Shown in pieces: positions 56,848-64,000 of a stretch of 64,000 bases of DNA (position 1 is its first letter; every line of letters begins with the position of its first letter). Below the pieces are notes generated by a model that was not told the origin of the DNA, ran no database searches, and saw only the letters and a list, made by a program, of their open reading frames with translations. The DNA lies in assembly GCA_000017645.1 (NCBI GenBank), contig CP000781.1:5244935-5308934 (forward strand). Direction: 5' to 3'. The position numbers and the translations under genes were made by a program. The stretch is from Xanthobacter autotrophicus Py2 (lineage in GTDB: Bacteria; Pseudomonadota; Alphaproteobacteria; Rhizobiales; Xanthobacteraceae).

Positions 56848-57264
56848 TGCTCTCTCCATGTGACGCCGGCGGCCTTGCGGCACGCTCCGGCGGAATGATC
56901 CCCGCGTCCGGTGGAGGCCGGCCCTTGCGAGGGAAAAGGAAACGCCTCAGATACGACAAAGCAGCCGCCCTGCCCGACCCTTTCGGGCGGACCGAACGGC
57001 ACCAATTCCGAAGCGAGGGAGTGCCCATAGCCGGGATTTAAGGAAACGTCAAGAGCTGCGCGCGAACCAACGGCCCGGATCTTGCTGTTGACCCTGCTGA
57101 CCCGCCCTTACGGGCACGGCAAGGGATGCCCAACCAGTTGGTGGCTGGCGGGAAGTTGCATGCCGCGAATCGGCCGCCTTGCCGGTCCCTACCCTCGCAA
57201 CGCCTGCCGTGCGGCGCCATCCGATGCGCCCGGCCCGTTTGCCGGGGGCGGCTGAACCAACCCG
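56848..57264. other. Leader region between the adk unit and rpsM
   Basis: Carries the alpha-operon promoter at 57024-57052 and a leader of roughly 170 bases. Within the leader, CCCGACCCTTTCGGG at about 56972-56988 and an overlapping CCGCCC/GGGCGG pair can form alternative hairpins; a further hairpin with CCCGCCCTTACGGGC at about 57103-57118 may end the adk transcript. S4, the usual autoregulator of this operon, binds such a leader in E. coli, but no conserved site is claimed here. Confidence 0.45.
57024..57052 (-). promoter_or_regulatory. Promoter of the rpsM-rpsK-rpoA-rplQ operon
   Basis: On the - strand TTGACG (57052-57047), 17-base spacer, TATGGG (57029-57024), followed by purine-rich sequence. 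The spacing is ideal and the -35 box a 5/6 match. Confidence 0.6.
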
Positions 57265-57521
57265 TCAGCGCACACCCAGGCCAAAGAGCAGTTCGCCGAT
57301 AACCCGAGCCCGCGTGGCATCGCCCCAAAGGCCCATGTCCACCTGCTCAACATGAAAAAGGCGGCCGGCCAGAACATCAGCGCTGGCCCCCGCTGCAACC
57401 AGCCCGGCAATGCCGGGACGTAGCTTTCATACCCATCGCGAGCCGCGGCTTCCCCCGCGACCCCGATGGGATCCCAGTGATCCAGAAGGATCTCGCCGAT
57501 GGCGCGGCGAAGACCCTCCAT
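57265..57521 (-). pseudogene. Frameshifted small gene of unknown function after adk
   Basis: From the ATG at 57521, 4 bases after the adk stop, 39 codons read MEGLRRAIGEILLDHWDPIG ... YESYVPALPG. The likeness then continues in a second frame, LVAAGASADVLAGRLFHVEQ to ARVIGELLFGLGVR, stop at 57265-57267. The two parts join as a small protein family in which a DPIG start is followed by YxSYVP and a MGL-Gx-R-R ending. The break is at about 57403-57404, a one-base loss; an intact gene would have 86 codons. The function of the family is not known to me. Confidence 0.65.
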
Positions 57522-57525
57522 GGCA

Positions 57526-58113
57526 TCACGCCGCTTCAGCGAGCACCCCGTCGATGGCGGCGGTGACCTGATCGATGGGCGCCATGCCGTCGATCTGCTT
57601 CAGCTGGCCGCGCGCCTTGTAATAGGGCGCCACCACCGCCGTATCGCGGTTGTAGGCCTCCAGGCGGGTCTTGAAGACCACCGGATCGTCATCCTTGCGC
57701 ACCGCTTCGCCCTTGGCCTGGGCCTCGGCGGCGCGGTTGAGGATGCGGTTCACCAGCTTCTCCTGATCCACCACCAGCTCGATCACCGCATCGAGCTTGA
57801 GGCCCTTGCTGGCAAGGAGCTGGTCGAGGGCCTCGGCCTGCGCCACCGTGCGCGGGAAGCCATCCAGGATGAAGCCGTTCTTCGCATCCGGCGAATCGAG
57901 GCGCTCGGCGATGATGCCGATCACGATCTCGTCGGAGACGAGGCCGCCGGCATCCATGACCGCCTTCGCCTTCAGGCCCACCGGTGTACCGGCGGCCACG
58001 GCGGCGCGCAGCATGTCGCCGGTGGAGAGCTGGACGATCCCATGACGGGCGACCAGCCGTTGTGCCTGGGTTCCCTTACCCGCCCCGGGCGGCCCGAGCA
58101 GCACCAGCCTCAT
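57526..58113 (-). CDS. adk: Adenylate kinase, short form
   Basis: A 195-residue enzyme that interconverts ATP plus AMP with two ADP. The P-loop [16 protein letters not shown] starts at residue 4, followed by [16 protein letters not shown] (AMP site), [17 protein letters not shown] and a closing arginine segment. It lacks the roughly 27-residue zinc/LID insertion of long forms, as is common in alphaproteobacteria. It starts 1 base after the secY stop. Confidence 0.97.
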   Translation of the reverse strand: MRLVLLGPPGAGKGTQAQRLVARHGIVQLSTGDMLRAAVAAGTPVGLKAKAVMDAGGLVSDEIVIGIIAERLDSPDAKNGFILDGFPRTVAQAEALDQLLASKGLKLDAVIELVVDQEKLVNRILNRAAEAQAKGEAVRKDDDPVVFKTRLEAYNRDTAVVAPYYKARGQLKQIDGMAPIDQVTAAIDGVLAEAA

Positions 58114-58114
58114 A

Positions 58115-59449
58115 TTATCTTCTCCTCCCTCCGCGCAGCTTGGCCTTCTTGACCAGACCTTCGTACTGGTGGGCCAACAGATGCCCCTGGATCTGGGACA
58201 CCGTATCCATGGTCACACTGACCACGATGAGCAGCGATGTCCCTCCGAAATAGAACGGAAGCGAGGCGTAGGAAATCAGCAGTTCGGGGAAGAGGCAAAC
58301 CGCCGCAATGTAGGCTGCTCCCACCACCGTGATGCGCGTGAGCACATAATCGATGTACTCGGCGGTCCGCTCACCCGGACGGATGCCGGGAATGAAGCCG
58401 CCGTGCTTCTTCAGGTTGTCCGCCGTCTCCACCGGATTAAACACGATCGCGGTGTAGAAGAAGCAGAAGAACACGATCAGCAGCACATAGAGCACCATAT
58501 AGGCCGGCCGGCCGTGCCCGATGTGGGTGGTGATGGTCTGCAGCCATTCCGGACCCGATCCCTGCAGGAAGCTGGCGATGGTGGTCGGGATCAGCAGCAG
58601 GGACGAGGCGAAGATCGGGGGGATGACGCCCGAGGTGTTCAGCTTCAAGGGCAGGTGCGAGGACTGGCCCTCATAGATGCGGTTGCCCACCTGGCGCTTG
58701 GGATACTGGATCAGCAGCCTGCGCTGGGCCCGCTCCATGAACACGATGAACGCGATGACCACCACAGCCAGCACCAGCGCCGCCAAGATCAGCGGCGTGG
58801 AGATGGCACCTTCACGGCCGAGCTGAAGGGTGCGCACGAAGGCGCCCGGCAGTTCCGCGACGATGCCGCCGAAGATGATCAGTGAGGTGCCGTTGCCGAT
58901 GCCGCGCGAGGTGATCTGCTCACCCAGCCACATCAGGAACATGGTGCCGCCGGTGAGGGTGATCACCGTGGTGATTCGGAAGAACCAGCCGGGATCGGCC
59001 ACCACGCTGCCCGAGCCTTCCAGGCCCACCGCGATACCGTAAGCCTGGAACACGGCCAGGACCACGGTGAGGTAGCGGGTGTACTGGTTGAGCTGCTTGC
59101 GGCCCGCCTCGCCTTCCTTCTTCAGCGCCTCCAGCGTCGGCGAGACGCTGGTCAGCAGCTGGATGATGATGGAGGCCGAGATGTACGGCATGATGTTCAG
59201 GGCGAAGATGGCCATGCGCTCCACGGCGCCGCCCGAGAACATGTTGAAGAGGCCGATGATCCCCTGCTGCGCGTTCTTGAACACATCAGCCAGCGCGTCC
59301 GGATTGATTCCGGGCATGGGGATGTAGGTGCCCAGCCGATAGACGATGAGCGCGCCGAGAGTGAACCAGATGCGCTTCTTGAGCTCCTCGGCCTTGCCGA
59401 GGGCTCCGAAATTGAGGTTCGCCGCGAGTTGTTCCGCCGCCGAGACCAT
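58115..59449 (-). CDS. secY: Protein translocase subunit SecY
   Basis: A 444-residue inner-membrane protein, the central channel of Sec export. Ten hydrophobic helices, the plug-side start [53 protein letters not shown] at the C-terminus and [30 protein letters not shown] in the middle are typical. It is preceded by a 418-base gap with a terminator instead of directly following rplO, so it needs its own promoter. adk is coupled downstream. Confidence 0.97.
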   Translation of the reverse strand: MVSAAEQLAANLNFGALGKAEELKKRIWFTLGALIVYRLGTYIPMPGINPDALADVFKNAQQGIIGLFNMFSGGAVERMAIFALNIMPYISASIIIQLLTSVSPTLEALKKEGEAGRKQLNQYTRYLTVVLAVFQAYGIAVGLEGSGSVVADPGWFFRITTVITLTGGTMFLMWLGEQITSRGIGNGTSLIIFGGIVAELPGAFVRTLQLGREGAISTPLILAALVLAVVVIAFIVFMERAQRRLLIQYPKRQVGNRIYEGQSSHLPLKLNTSGVIPPIFASSLLLIPTTIASFLQGSGPEWLQTITTHIGHGRPAYMVLYVLLIVFFCFFYTAIVFNPVETADNLKKHGGFIPGIRPGERTAEYIDYVLTRITVVGAAYIAAVCLFPELLISYASLPFYFGGTSLLIVVSVTMDTVSQIQGHLLAHQYEGLVKKAKLRGGRRR

Positions 59450-59801
59450 GCCTTGCTCCGCTGGACGCCGCCCGGTTTGGGGCAGCCCTTATATGAGGGC
59501 GCGATTCGCGGGTGCCTAGTGCGCGGATCCGATCAATGCGGATCGACAGGCGTTTTCTTGCCGATGGTTCGGGATCCCAACCGCGGCCGAGCCAGGACGC
59601 CTGTGCGTCCACCCACCCCGGGTCGAAAATCCTTCCCGCATCCGGCGGCACCGGAGCATCGCCCGGAAATGCAGATACCCGGCCTTGGGCCAGGTTGCTA
59701 GAGCCGGATCGTCAGGTTGACGCAACCTGCATGCTAATCCGTCCCCAAACGCGAGATCGCGGGAGGATTGAGGCGAGACGACGCACCTTGGTCCCCATGC
59801 G
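59450..59801 (-). other. Non-coding stretch that must carry the secY-adk promoter
   Basis: No gene. An inverted repeat CAGGTTG-ACG-CAACCTG lies at 59713-59729 and a third copy of AGGTTG at 59692-59697, a possible regulator site. On the - strand TTGCGT near the repeat is followed 17 bases on by TCTAGC, a weak promoter candidate about 230 bases from secY. I place little weight on it. Confidence 0.45.
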
Positions 59802-59826
59802 AAAAACGGCCGGGCGCGCCCGGCCG
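59802..59826 (-). terminator. Intrinsic terminator after rplO
   Basis: A perfect 20-base palindrome (CGGCCGGGCG / CGCCCGGCCG, 59807-59826) followed on the - strand by TTTTT, 41 bases after the rplO stop. It separates the spc ribosomal genes from secY. Confidence 0.85.
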
Positions 59827-59867
59827 CTTGTTCAAACCGATGCGACCGGACAAGCCGGCCGCCCGGA

Positions 59868-60350
59868 TCACTCCGCTTCGGCGACGGCCGGAGCCGCCAG
59901 AACCGTCACGGAGCCGCCGGCCTTCTCCACCGCGGCGACGGCGGACTTGGTGGCATAGGCCACTTCCAGCGTCACCTTGGCAGACAGCTCGCCGGTGCCG
60001 AGCACGCGGACACCGTCCTTGGCCCGGCGCAGCACGCCGGCGGCAACCAGGGCCGCCTCGGTCACCGGCTGGCCGGCATCGAGCTTGCCGGCTTCGACGG
60101 CCGCCTGGATCTTACCCAGGGAGACCTCGTTGTAGTCGAGGCGGAAGATGTTGTGGAAGCCACGCTTCGGCAGACGCCGATGCAGCGGCATCTGGCCACC
60201 CTCGAACCCCTTGATGGCCACGCCGGTCCGGGCCTTCTGGCCCTTCACGCCGCGACCGGCGGTCTTGCCCTTGCCGGAACCGATGCCCCGACCCACCCGC
60301 ATGCGCTTCTTGCGGGCGCCGGGGTTGTCCCTGATGTCTTCGAGATTCAT
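59868..60350 (-). CDS. rplO: 50S ribosomal protein L15
   Basis: A 160-residue protein beginning [38 protein letters not shown], with the [18 protein letters not shown] core. Last gene of the ribosomal spc cluster here; a strong terminator follows. Confidence 0.97.
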
Positions 60351-60360
60351 GTCCCGCTCC

Positions 60361-60543
60361 TCACTCGACCACGCGGACGAGGTGGGCGACCTTCGCGATC
60401 ATGCCGCGCACGGCCGGGGTATCCTTGAGGGTGGAGCGGCGATGCCGCTTGTTCAGCCCGAGCCCGACCAGGGTTGCTTCCTGGTCGAACGGGCGGCGGA
60501 TCGGCGAGCCGATCTGCTCCACGGTGACTGTCTTGTCGCTCAT
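60361..60543 (-). CDS. rpmD: 50S ribosomal protein L30
   Basis: A 60-residue protein with the L30 pattern [30 protein letters not shown] and [12 protein letters not shown]. Between rpsE and rplO, as usual. Confidence 0.95.
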
Positions 60544-60567
60544 GATGGCGCGCTCCTAATCCGACGC

Positions 60568-61125
60568 TCAGTCCGTCGCTTCCGCGTCTTCGACGCGGCG
60601 GCGGGACTGGAGCTGCGACACCTTGATGCCGCGACGGGCCGCGACCGAGCGCGGGCTGTCCTGGTTCTTGAGGGCGTCGAACGTGGCGCGCACCATGTTG
60701 TAGGGGTTGGAAGACCCGAAGGACTTCGCCACCACATCGTGCATGCCGAGGGTCTCGAACACCGCGCGCATCGGGCCGCCGGCGATGATGCCGGTACCCG
60801 CCGGGGCGGCGCGCAGGATCACCTTGCCGGCGCCATGGTGACCATGCACGTCGTGGTGCAGGGTCCGGCCTTCGCGCAGGGGCACGCGGATGAGCGCACG
60901 CTTGGCACTCTCCGTGGCCTTGCGGATGGCCTCGGGCACTTCACGGGCCTTGCCGTGGCCGAAGCCGACGCGGCCCTTCTGGTCACCCACAACCACCAGG
61001 GCGGCGAAACCGAAGCGACGGCCGCCCTTCACCACCTTCGCGACACGGTTGATGTGGACCAGCTTGTCCACAAACGTGTTGTCGCGATCTTCGCGCTCGT
61101 GGCGCTGTTCCCGTTCACGGGCCAT
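60568..61125 (-). CDS. rpsE: 30S ribosomal protein S5
   Basis: A 185-residue protein with the S5 double-stranded-RNA-binding start [30 protein letters not shown] and the domain segment [18 protein letters not shown]. The first 20 residues are a charged extension. Confidence 0.97.
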   Translation of the reverse strand: MAREREQRHEREDRDNTFVDKLVHINRVAKVVKGGRRFGFAALVVVGDQKGRVGFGHGKAREVPEAIRKATESAKRALIRVPLREGRTLHHDVHGHHGAGKVILRAAPAGTGIIAGGPMRAVFETLGMHDVVAKSFGSSNPYNMVRATFDALKNQDSPRSVAARRGIKVSQLQSRRRVEDAEATD

Positions 61126-61143
61126 ATTCGCGTGTCCTTCGCG

Positions 61144-61506
61144 TCAGAACTGAAGGCCGCCTTCGCGGGCGCCCTCAGCGAGCGCCTTGACGCGCCCATG
61201 AAAGATGTATGCGCCGCGGTCGAAGACGACCGCAGTCACGCCCTTCGCCAGCGCCCGCTCGGCCACCAGCTTGCCGATGGTCTTCGCCGCGTCGGTATCC
61301 GCACCCGTCTTCAGCGACGTGCGCAGATCCTTCTCAAGGCTGGACGCGGCGGCGAGGGTCTCGCCGTTCGCATCATCGATGACCTGCGCATAGATGTGCT
61401 GCGAGGTCCGGTGCACCGACAGGCGCGGACGTCCGTTCGCAGCGACGCGAATCGCACGGCGCACCTTGGCCTTGCGGCGCGCCAGCGCCTCCAAATCCTT
61501 AGCCAT
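61144..61506 (-). CDS. rplR: 50S ribosomal protein L18
   Basis: A 120-residue 5S rRNA-binding protein with [18 protein letters not shown] and the closing [24 protein letters not shown]. Confidence 0.97.
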   Translation of the reverse strand: MAKDLEALARRKAKVRRAIRVAANGRPRLSVHRTSQHIYAQVIDDANGETLAAASSLEKDLRTSLKTGADTDAAKTIGKLVAERALAKGVTAVVFDRGAYIFHGRVKALAEGAREGGLQF

Positions 61507-61518
61507 GGTTCGCCTCCG

Positions 61519-62052
61519 TTACTTCTTCTTACCTTCCTTGCGGAAGATGAATTCACCGGCGTACTTGACGCCCTTGCCCTTGTAGGGCTCGGGGCCGCGG
61601 AACTCGCGGATCTCTGCCGCCACCTGACCCACCTTCTGGCGGTCGATGCCGGAGATGACCACTTCGGTGGGCTTCGGCGTGACGATCTGGATCCCTTCCG
61701 GGATCGCGTAGATCACGTCGTGGCTGTAACCCAGCGAAAGGTTCAGGTTCTTGCCCTGCACCGCCGCCTTGTAGCCGACGCCCGTGATCTCCAGCTTCTT
61801 CTCGAAGCCCTTGGTCACGCCTTCCACCAGGTTCGCCACCAGGGTGCGGGACATGCCCCACATGGCCTTGTGGCGGGTGGTCTCACCGTTCATGGACACC
61901 TTGAGCTCGGAGCCTTCGATCTTGGCCGCGATCTCTTCCACGAGGGTCACTTCGAGGGCACCCTTGGGGCCCTTTACCTTCACCGTCTGTCCGTCCAGGC
62001 TGGCGGTCACGCCAGCGGGGATGGCGACGGGCAGCTTGCCGATCTTCGACAT
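61519..62052 (-). CDS. rplF: 50S ribosomal protein L6
   Basis: A 177-residue protein beginning [15 protein letters not shown] with the two L6 repeats and the closing [26 protein letters not shown] chose the ATG at 62052, which gives the family start. Confidence 0.97.
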   Translation of the reverse strand: MSKIGKLPVAIPAGVTASLDGQTVKVKGPKGALEVTLVEEIAAKIEGSELKVSMNGETTRHKAMWGMSRTLVANLVEGVTKGFEKKLEITGVGYKAAVQGKNLNLSLGYSHDVIYAIPEGIQIVTPKPTEVVISGIDRQKVGQVAAEIREFRGPEPYKGKGVKYAGEFIFRKEGKKK

Positions 62053-62068
62053 GTCTTCCTCCGTCGCG

Positions 62069-62467
62069 TCAGAACACGGTGCAGAGCACTTCGCCGCCAA
62101 CATTCTTGTCGCGGGCTTCGTGGTCCGCCATCACGCCCTGGGGCGTGGAGACGACCGCGATGCCGAGACCGTTGGCAACTCGGGGCAGATTCTTGACCGA
62201 CGCATACACGCGGCGGCCGGGCTTCGACACGCGGGCGATCTCGCGGATCACCGGGACGCCGTCGAAATACTTGAGCTCGATCTCGAACTCGGTCCGGCCA
62301 TTGCCGTGATCGGTCGCCGTGAAGCCGCGGATATAGCCCTCGCTGCGCAGAACTTCGAGAACGCTCGCACGCAGGCGGGAGCCGGGCGTGGAGGTCTTGT
62401 CCTTGCGGCGCATCTGGGCGTTGCGGATGCGGGTGATCAGATCGCCGATGGGATCAGTTACAGCCAT
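62069..62467 (-). CDS. rpsH: 30S ribosomal protein S8
   Basis: A 132-residue protein beginning [22 protein letters not shown], with the RNA-binding segment [29 protein letters not shown] at the end. It also represses the spc operon in E. coli. Confidence 0.97.
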   Translation of the reverse strand: MAVTDPIGDLITRIRNAQMRRKDKTSTPGSRLRASVLEVLRSEGYIRGFTATDHGNGRTEFEIELKYFDGVPVIREIARVSKPGRRVYASVKNLPRVANGLGIAVVSTPQGVMADHEARDKNVGGEVLCTVF

Positions 62468-62477
62468 CGTTCCCTCC

Positions 62478-62783
62478 TCACCAGCTCGACTTCACGAGGC
62501 CAGGAACCATGCCCTGGTTGCCCAGCTCGCGCAGCGCGATACGGCTCATCTTGAGCTTGCGGTAGAAGGCGCGCGGACGGCCCGTCACCTCGCAGCGGTT
62601 GCGGATACGAATCTTCGCGCCGTTGCGCGGCATCTCCGCCAGCTTGAGGGTCGCCTGGAAGCGCTCCTCGATCGGCAGCGTCTTGTCATTCACGATCGCC
62701 TTCAGACGCGCGCGCTTCGCCGCATGGCCGGTGGCCAGCTTGCGGCGGCGCTCGTTCGTCTCGATCGCGCTCTTCTTCGCCAT
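62478..62783 (-). CDS. rpsN: 30S ribosomal protein S14 (zinc-free type)
   Basis: A 101-residue S14 beginning [17 protein letters not shown] and containing [21 protein letters not shown]. The CxxC pairs of the zinc form are absent. I chose the ATG at 62783. About 140 bases with a GGGCGC/GCGCCC hairpin near 62888-62914 lie between rplE and this gene. Confidence 0.96.
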   Translation of the reverse strand: MAKKSAIETNERRRKLATGHAAKRARLKAIVNDKTLPIEERFQATLKLAEMPRNGAKIRIRNRCEVTGRPRAFYRKLKMSRIALRELGNQGMVPGLVKSSW

Positions 62784-62924
62784 CTTTTGCTCCTGTTCTC
62801 CGCGTCTGAGGCAGCTCAAAGCCCCTCACGGCCGGAAAATCACGCTGTCACTAGTCGCTTCACCCTCCCGCCAGGGCGGAAAGGCCGGGCGCCCCGCTTG
62901 TCGCGAAGCGCCCCTTCTAGACGC

Positions 62925-63482
62925 TCACTGACGGAAAGGGAAATTAAACGCCTTCAGAAGGGCGCGGGCTTCCTCATCCGTCTTGGCCGTGGTGCACACG
63001 ATGATGTCCATGCCCCAGATCTGCTCGACGCGGTCGTAGTTGATCTCGGGGAACACGATATGCTCCTTGACGCCCATGGCGTAGTTGCCACGGCCATCGA
63101 AGCTCTTCGGGTTCAGGCCGCGGAAGTCCCGCACGCGCGGCAGCGCGATGCTGACCAGACGGTCCATGAACTCGTACATGCGCGCCTTGCGAAGGGTGAC
63201 CTTCGCGCCGACCGGCTGGTTCTCGCGCAGCTTGAAGTTCGAGATCGCCTTGCGGGCCCGGGTGATGACCGGCTTCTGGCCGGCGATCTGCGCCAGGTCG
63301 GCGGCGGCGGTGGTCACCTTCTTGGTGTCCGCAGTGGCTTCGCCCACGCCCATGTTGATGACGATCTTGTCGATCGTCGGCACTTCCATGGGGTTCTTGT
63401 AGCCGAACTGCTCGATCATCTTCGGCCGCACCACCTCATCATAGAAGGTGCGCAGCTTCGGGGTGTAAGTCGCCTCAGCCAT
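62925..63482 (-). CDS. rplE: 50S ribosomal protein L5
   Basis: A 185-residue protein with [15 protein letters not shown], the P-site-loop region [21 protein letters not shown], and [20 protein letters not shown]. The ATG at 63482 overlaps the rplX stop by 8 bases. Confidence 0.97.
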   Translation of the reverse strand: MAEATYTPKLRTFYDEVVRPKMIEQFGYKNPMEVPTIDKIVINMGVGEATADTKKVTTAAADLAQIAGQKPVITRARKAISNFKLRENQPVGAKVTLRKARMYEFMDRLVSIALPRVRDFRGLNPKSFDGRGNYAMGVKEHIVFPEINYDRVEQIWGMDIIVCTTAKTDEEARALLKAFNFPFRQ

Positions 63483-63792
63483 CGATCCTCTCCCCGGAAC
63501 GCTTGGCCACGCGGACCTTGGTCCCGTCTTCCAGCACCTGGAAGCCGACGCGGGTCGGCTTGCCGTCCTTGGGGTCGGCAACGGCGACGTTCGACAGCTG
63601 GATGGGAGCCTCCTTGGAGATGATCCCGCCCTCCTGGTTCGCCGTCTGGCGCTGGTGGCGCTTGACGATATTGACGCCGCGGACGAGCGCACGCTCTTCC
63701 TTCGGCATCACCTGGATAACCTCGCCGGTGCGCCCCTTGTCGCGGCCGGTGAGGACGACGACCTTGTCGCCCTTCTTGATCTTCGCGGCCAT
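63475..63792 (-). CDS. rplX: 50S ribosomal protein L24
   Basis: A 105-residue protein with the KOW motif [24 protein letters not shown] and the segment [20 protein letters not shown] chose the ATG at 63792 over the GTG one codon earlier because GGAGG is then 7 bases away. It shares one base with the rplN stop (TGATG). Confidence 0.96.
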   Translation of the reverse strand: MAAKIKKGDKVVVLTGRDKGRTGEVIQVMPKEERALVRGVNIVKRHQRQTANQEGGIISKEAPIQLSNVAVADPKDGKPTRVGFQVLEDGTKVRVAKRSGERIDG

Positions 63793-63890
63793 CACAGCAC
63801 CTCCGGCGCCAGCGAGATGATCTTCATGTGGTTCTTCGAGCGCAGCTCGCGCGGAACCGGTCCGAAGATACGAGTACCCACCGGCTCCTT
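63792..63890 (-). CDS. rplN: 50S ribosomal protein L14, C-terminal 32 codons only
   Basis: Reading leftward, [32 protein letters not shown] and a TGA at 63792-63794 are the exact L14 C-terminus. Upstream (63891 onward) no L14 sequence continues in any frame: the expected codons for RFDRNAAVLINN are absent, and an AT-rich stretch with a stop follows instead. L14 is essential, so either an element is inserted here, or the sequence is a misjoin, or an intact copy exists elsewhere. Confidence 0.75.
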   Translation of the reverse strand, partial: KEPVGTRIFGPVPRELRSKNHMKIISLAPEVL

Positions 63891-64000
63891 GTTAGAACAA
63901 GCAAAAATCTGATTAATTCCAACGGCTGCCGATGAACTTCGTCGGCGGAAATGGGGCGGCTATGACTTCTGGCACACAAGCGGCAGCGGATGCAGCGGCA
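63891..64000. other. Foreign-looking sequence at the right edge
   Basis: Begins exactly where rplN homology stops. Bases 63891-63920 are AT-rich, unlike this ribosomal cluster; the rest returns to high GC. On the - strand an open frame from the window edge ends in [12 protein letters not shown] at a stop at 63914-63916, and on the + strand a frame starts at 63932 and runs off the window. Either could belong to an inserted element, but 110 bases are too few to name it. Confidence 0.45.

Noticed and set aside
54253..56898. 881-codon + strand frame over rplQ-rpoA-rpsK-rpsM
   Set aside because: Antisense shadow running across four certain ribosomal/RNA polymerase genes.

Overview
The window is GC-rich, densely coded bacterial chromosome. 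The marks of an alphaproteobacterium of the order Hyphomicrobiales are an ATP12-type F1-ATPase assembly chaperone, a HisZ/HisG pair, the block rplQ-degP-rarA-crcB-rluC-HAD-ATP12, and MutA/MutB beside propionyl-CoA carboxylase. Xanthobacteraceae is my best guess (inference, not tested). I saw no tRNA, rRNA, CRISPR array or recognisable transposase gene.

Left part (1-14.4 kb): the end of pccA, a small membrane protein, cyclopropane fatty acid synthase, mutA, a small secreted protein, mutB and a metallo-beta-lactamase-fold protein, all on the + strand. Together they form a propionyl-CoA to succinyl-CoA module. Then come dxs (isoprenoid precursors), two glycosyltransferases (families 2 and 9), a membrane alpha/beta-hydrolase-like protein and an isoprenylcysteine-methyltransferase-like protein.

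14.4-21.5 kb: a LacI-type regulator faces a catabolic operon with twin palindromic operators. The operon encodes an intradiol ring-cleavage dioxygenase, an SDR, a BKACE (DUF849) beta-keto acid cleavage enzyme, an MDR reductase, a cupin, a small basic ORF and the C4-dicarboxylate carrier dctA. This is the best candidate for an undescribed pathway: ring cleavage, reduction, then CoA-dependent cleavage of a beta-keto acid without the usual CoA-transferase and thiolase.

21.5-41.7 kb: housekeeping and transport genes: xseB, hisZ-hisG, pepN, an MgtC/SapB-like (DUF4010) membrane protein, recJ, a DUF1275 protein, an orphan ParA ATPase with a partner gene, a GntP-type permease, argC, parE, an MFS exporter, and a DEAD-box helicase with a hexapeptide-repeat tail.

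41.7-64 kb: almost all on the - strand. Read in the direction of transcription: rplX-rplE-rpsN-rpsH-rplF-rplR-rpsE-rpmD-rplO, an intrinsic terminator, secY-adk, a frameshifted small gene, rpsM-rpsK-rpoA-rplQ, a radical SAM gene, degP, rarA, a frameshifted toxin-antitoxin pair, crcB, a pseudouridine synthase, a secreted protein, a TRAP transporter without a binding protein, a zinc-ribbon protein, a HAD phosphatase and ATP12. The block is conserved, but unrelated genes interrupt it at several points. At the right edge the rplN homology stops abruptly and gives way to AT-rich sequence, which suggests an insertion or an assembly junction. Three separate single-base frameshifts occur within about 8 kb (49.6-57.5 kb).
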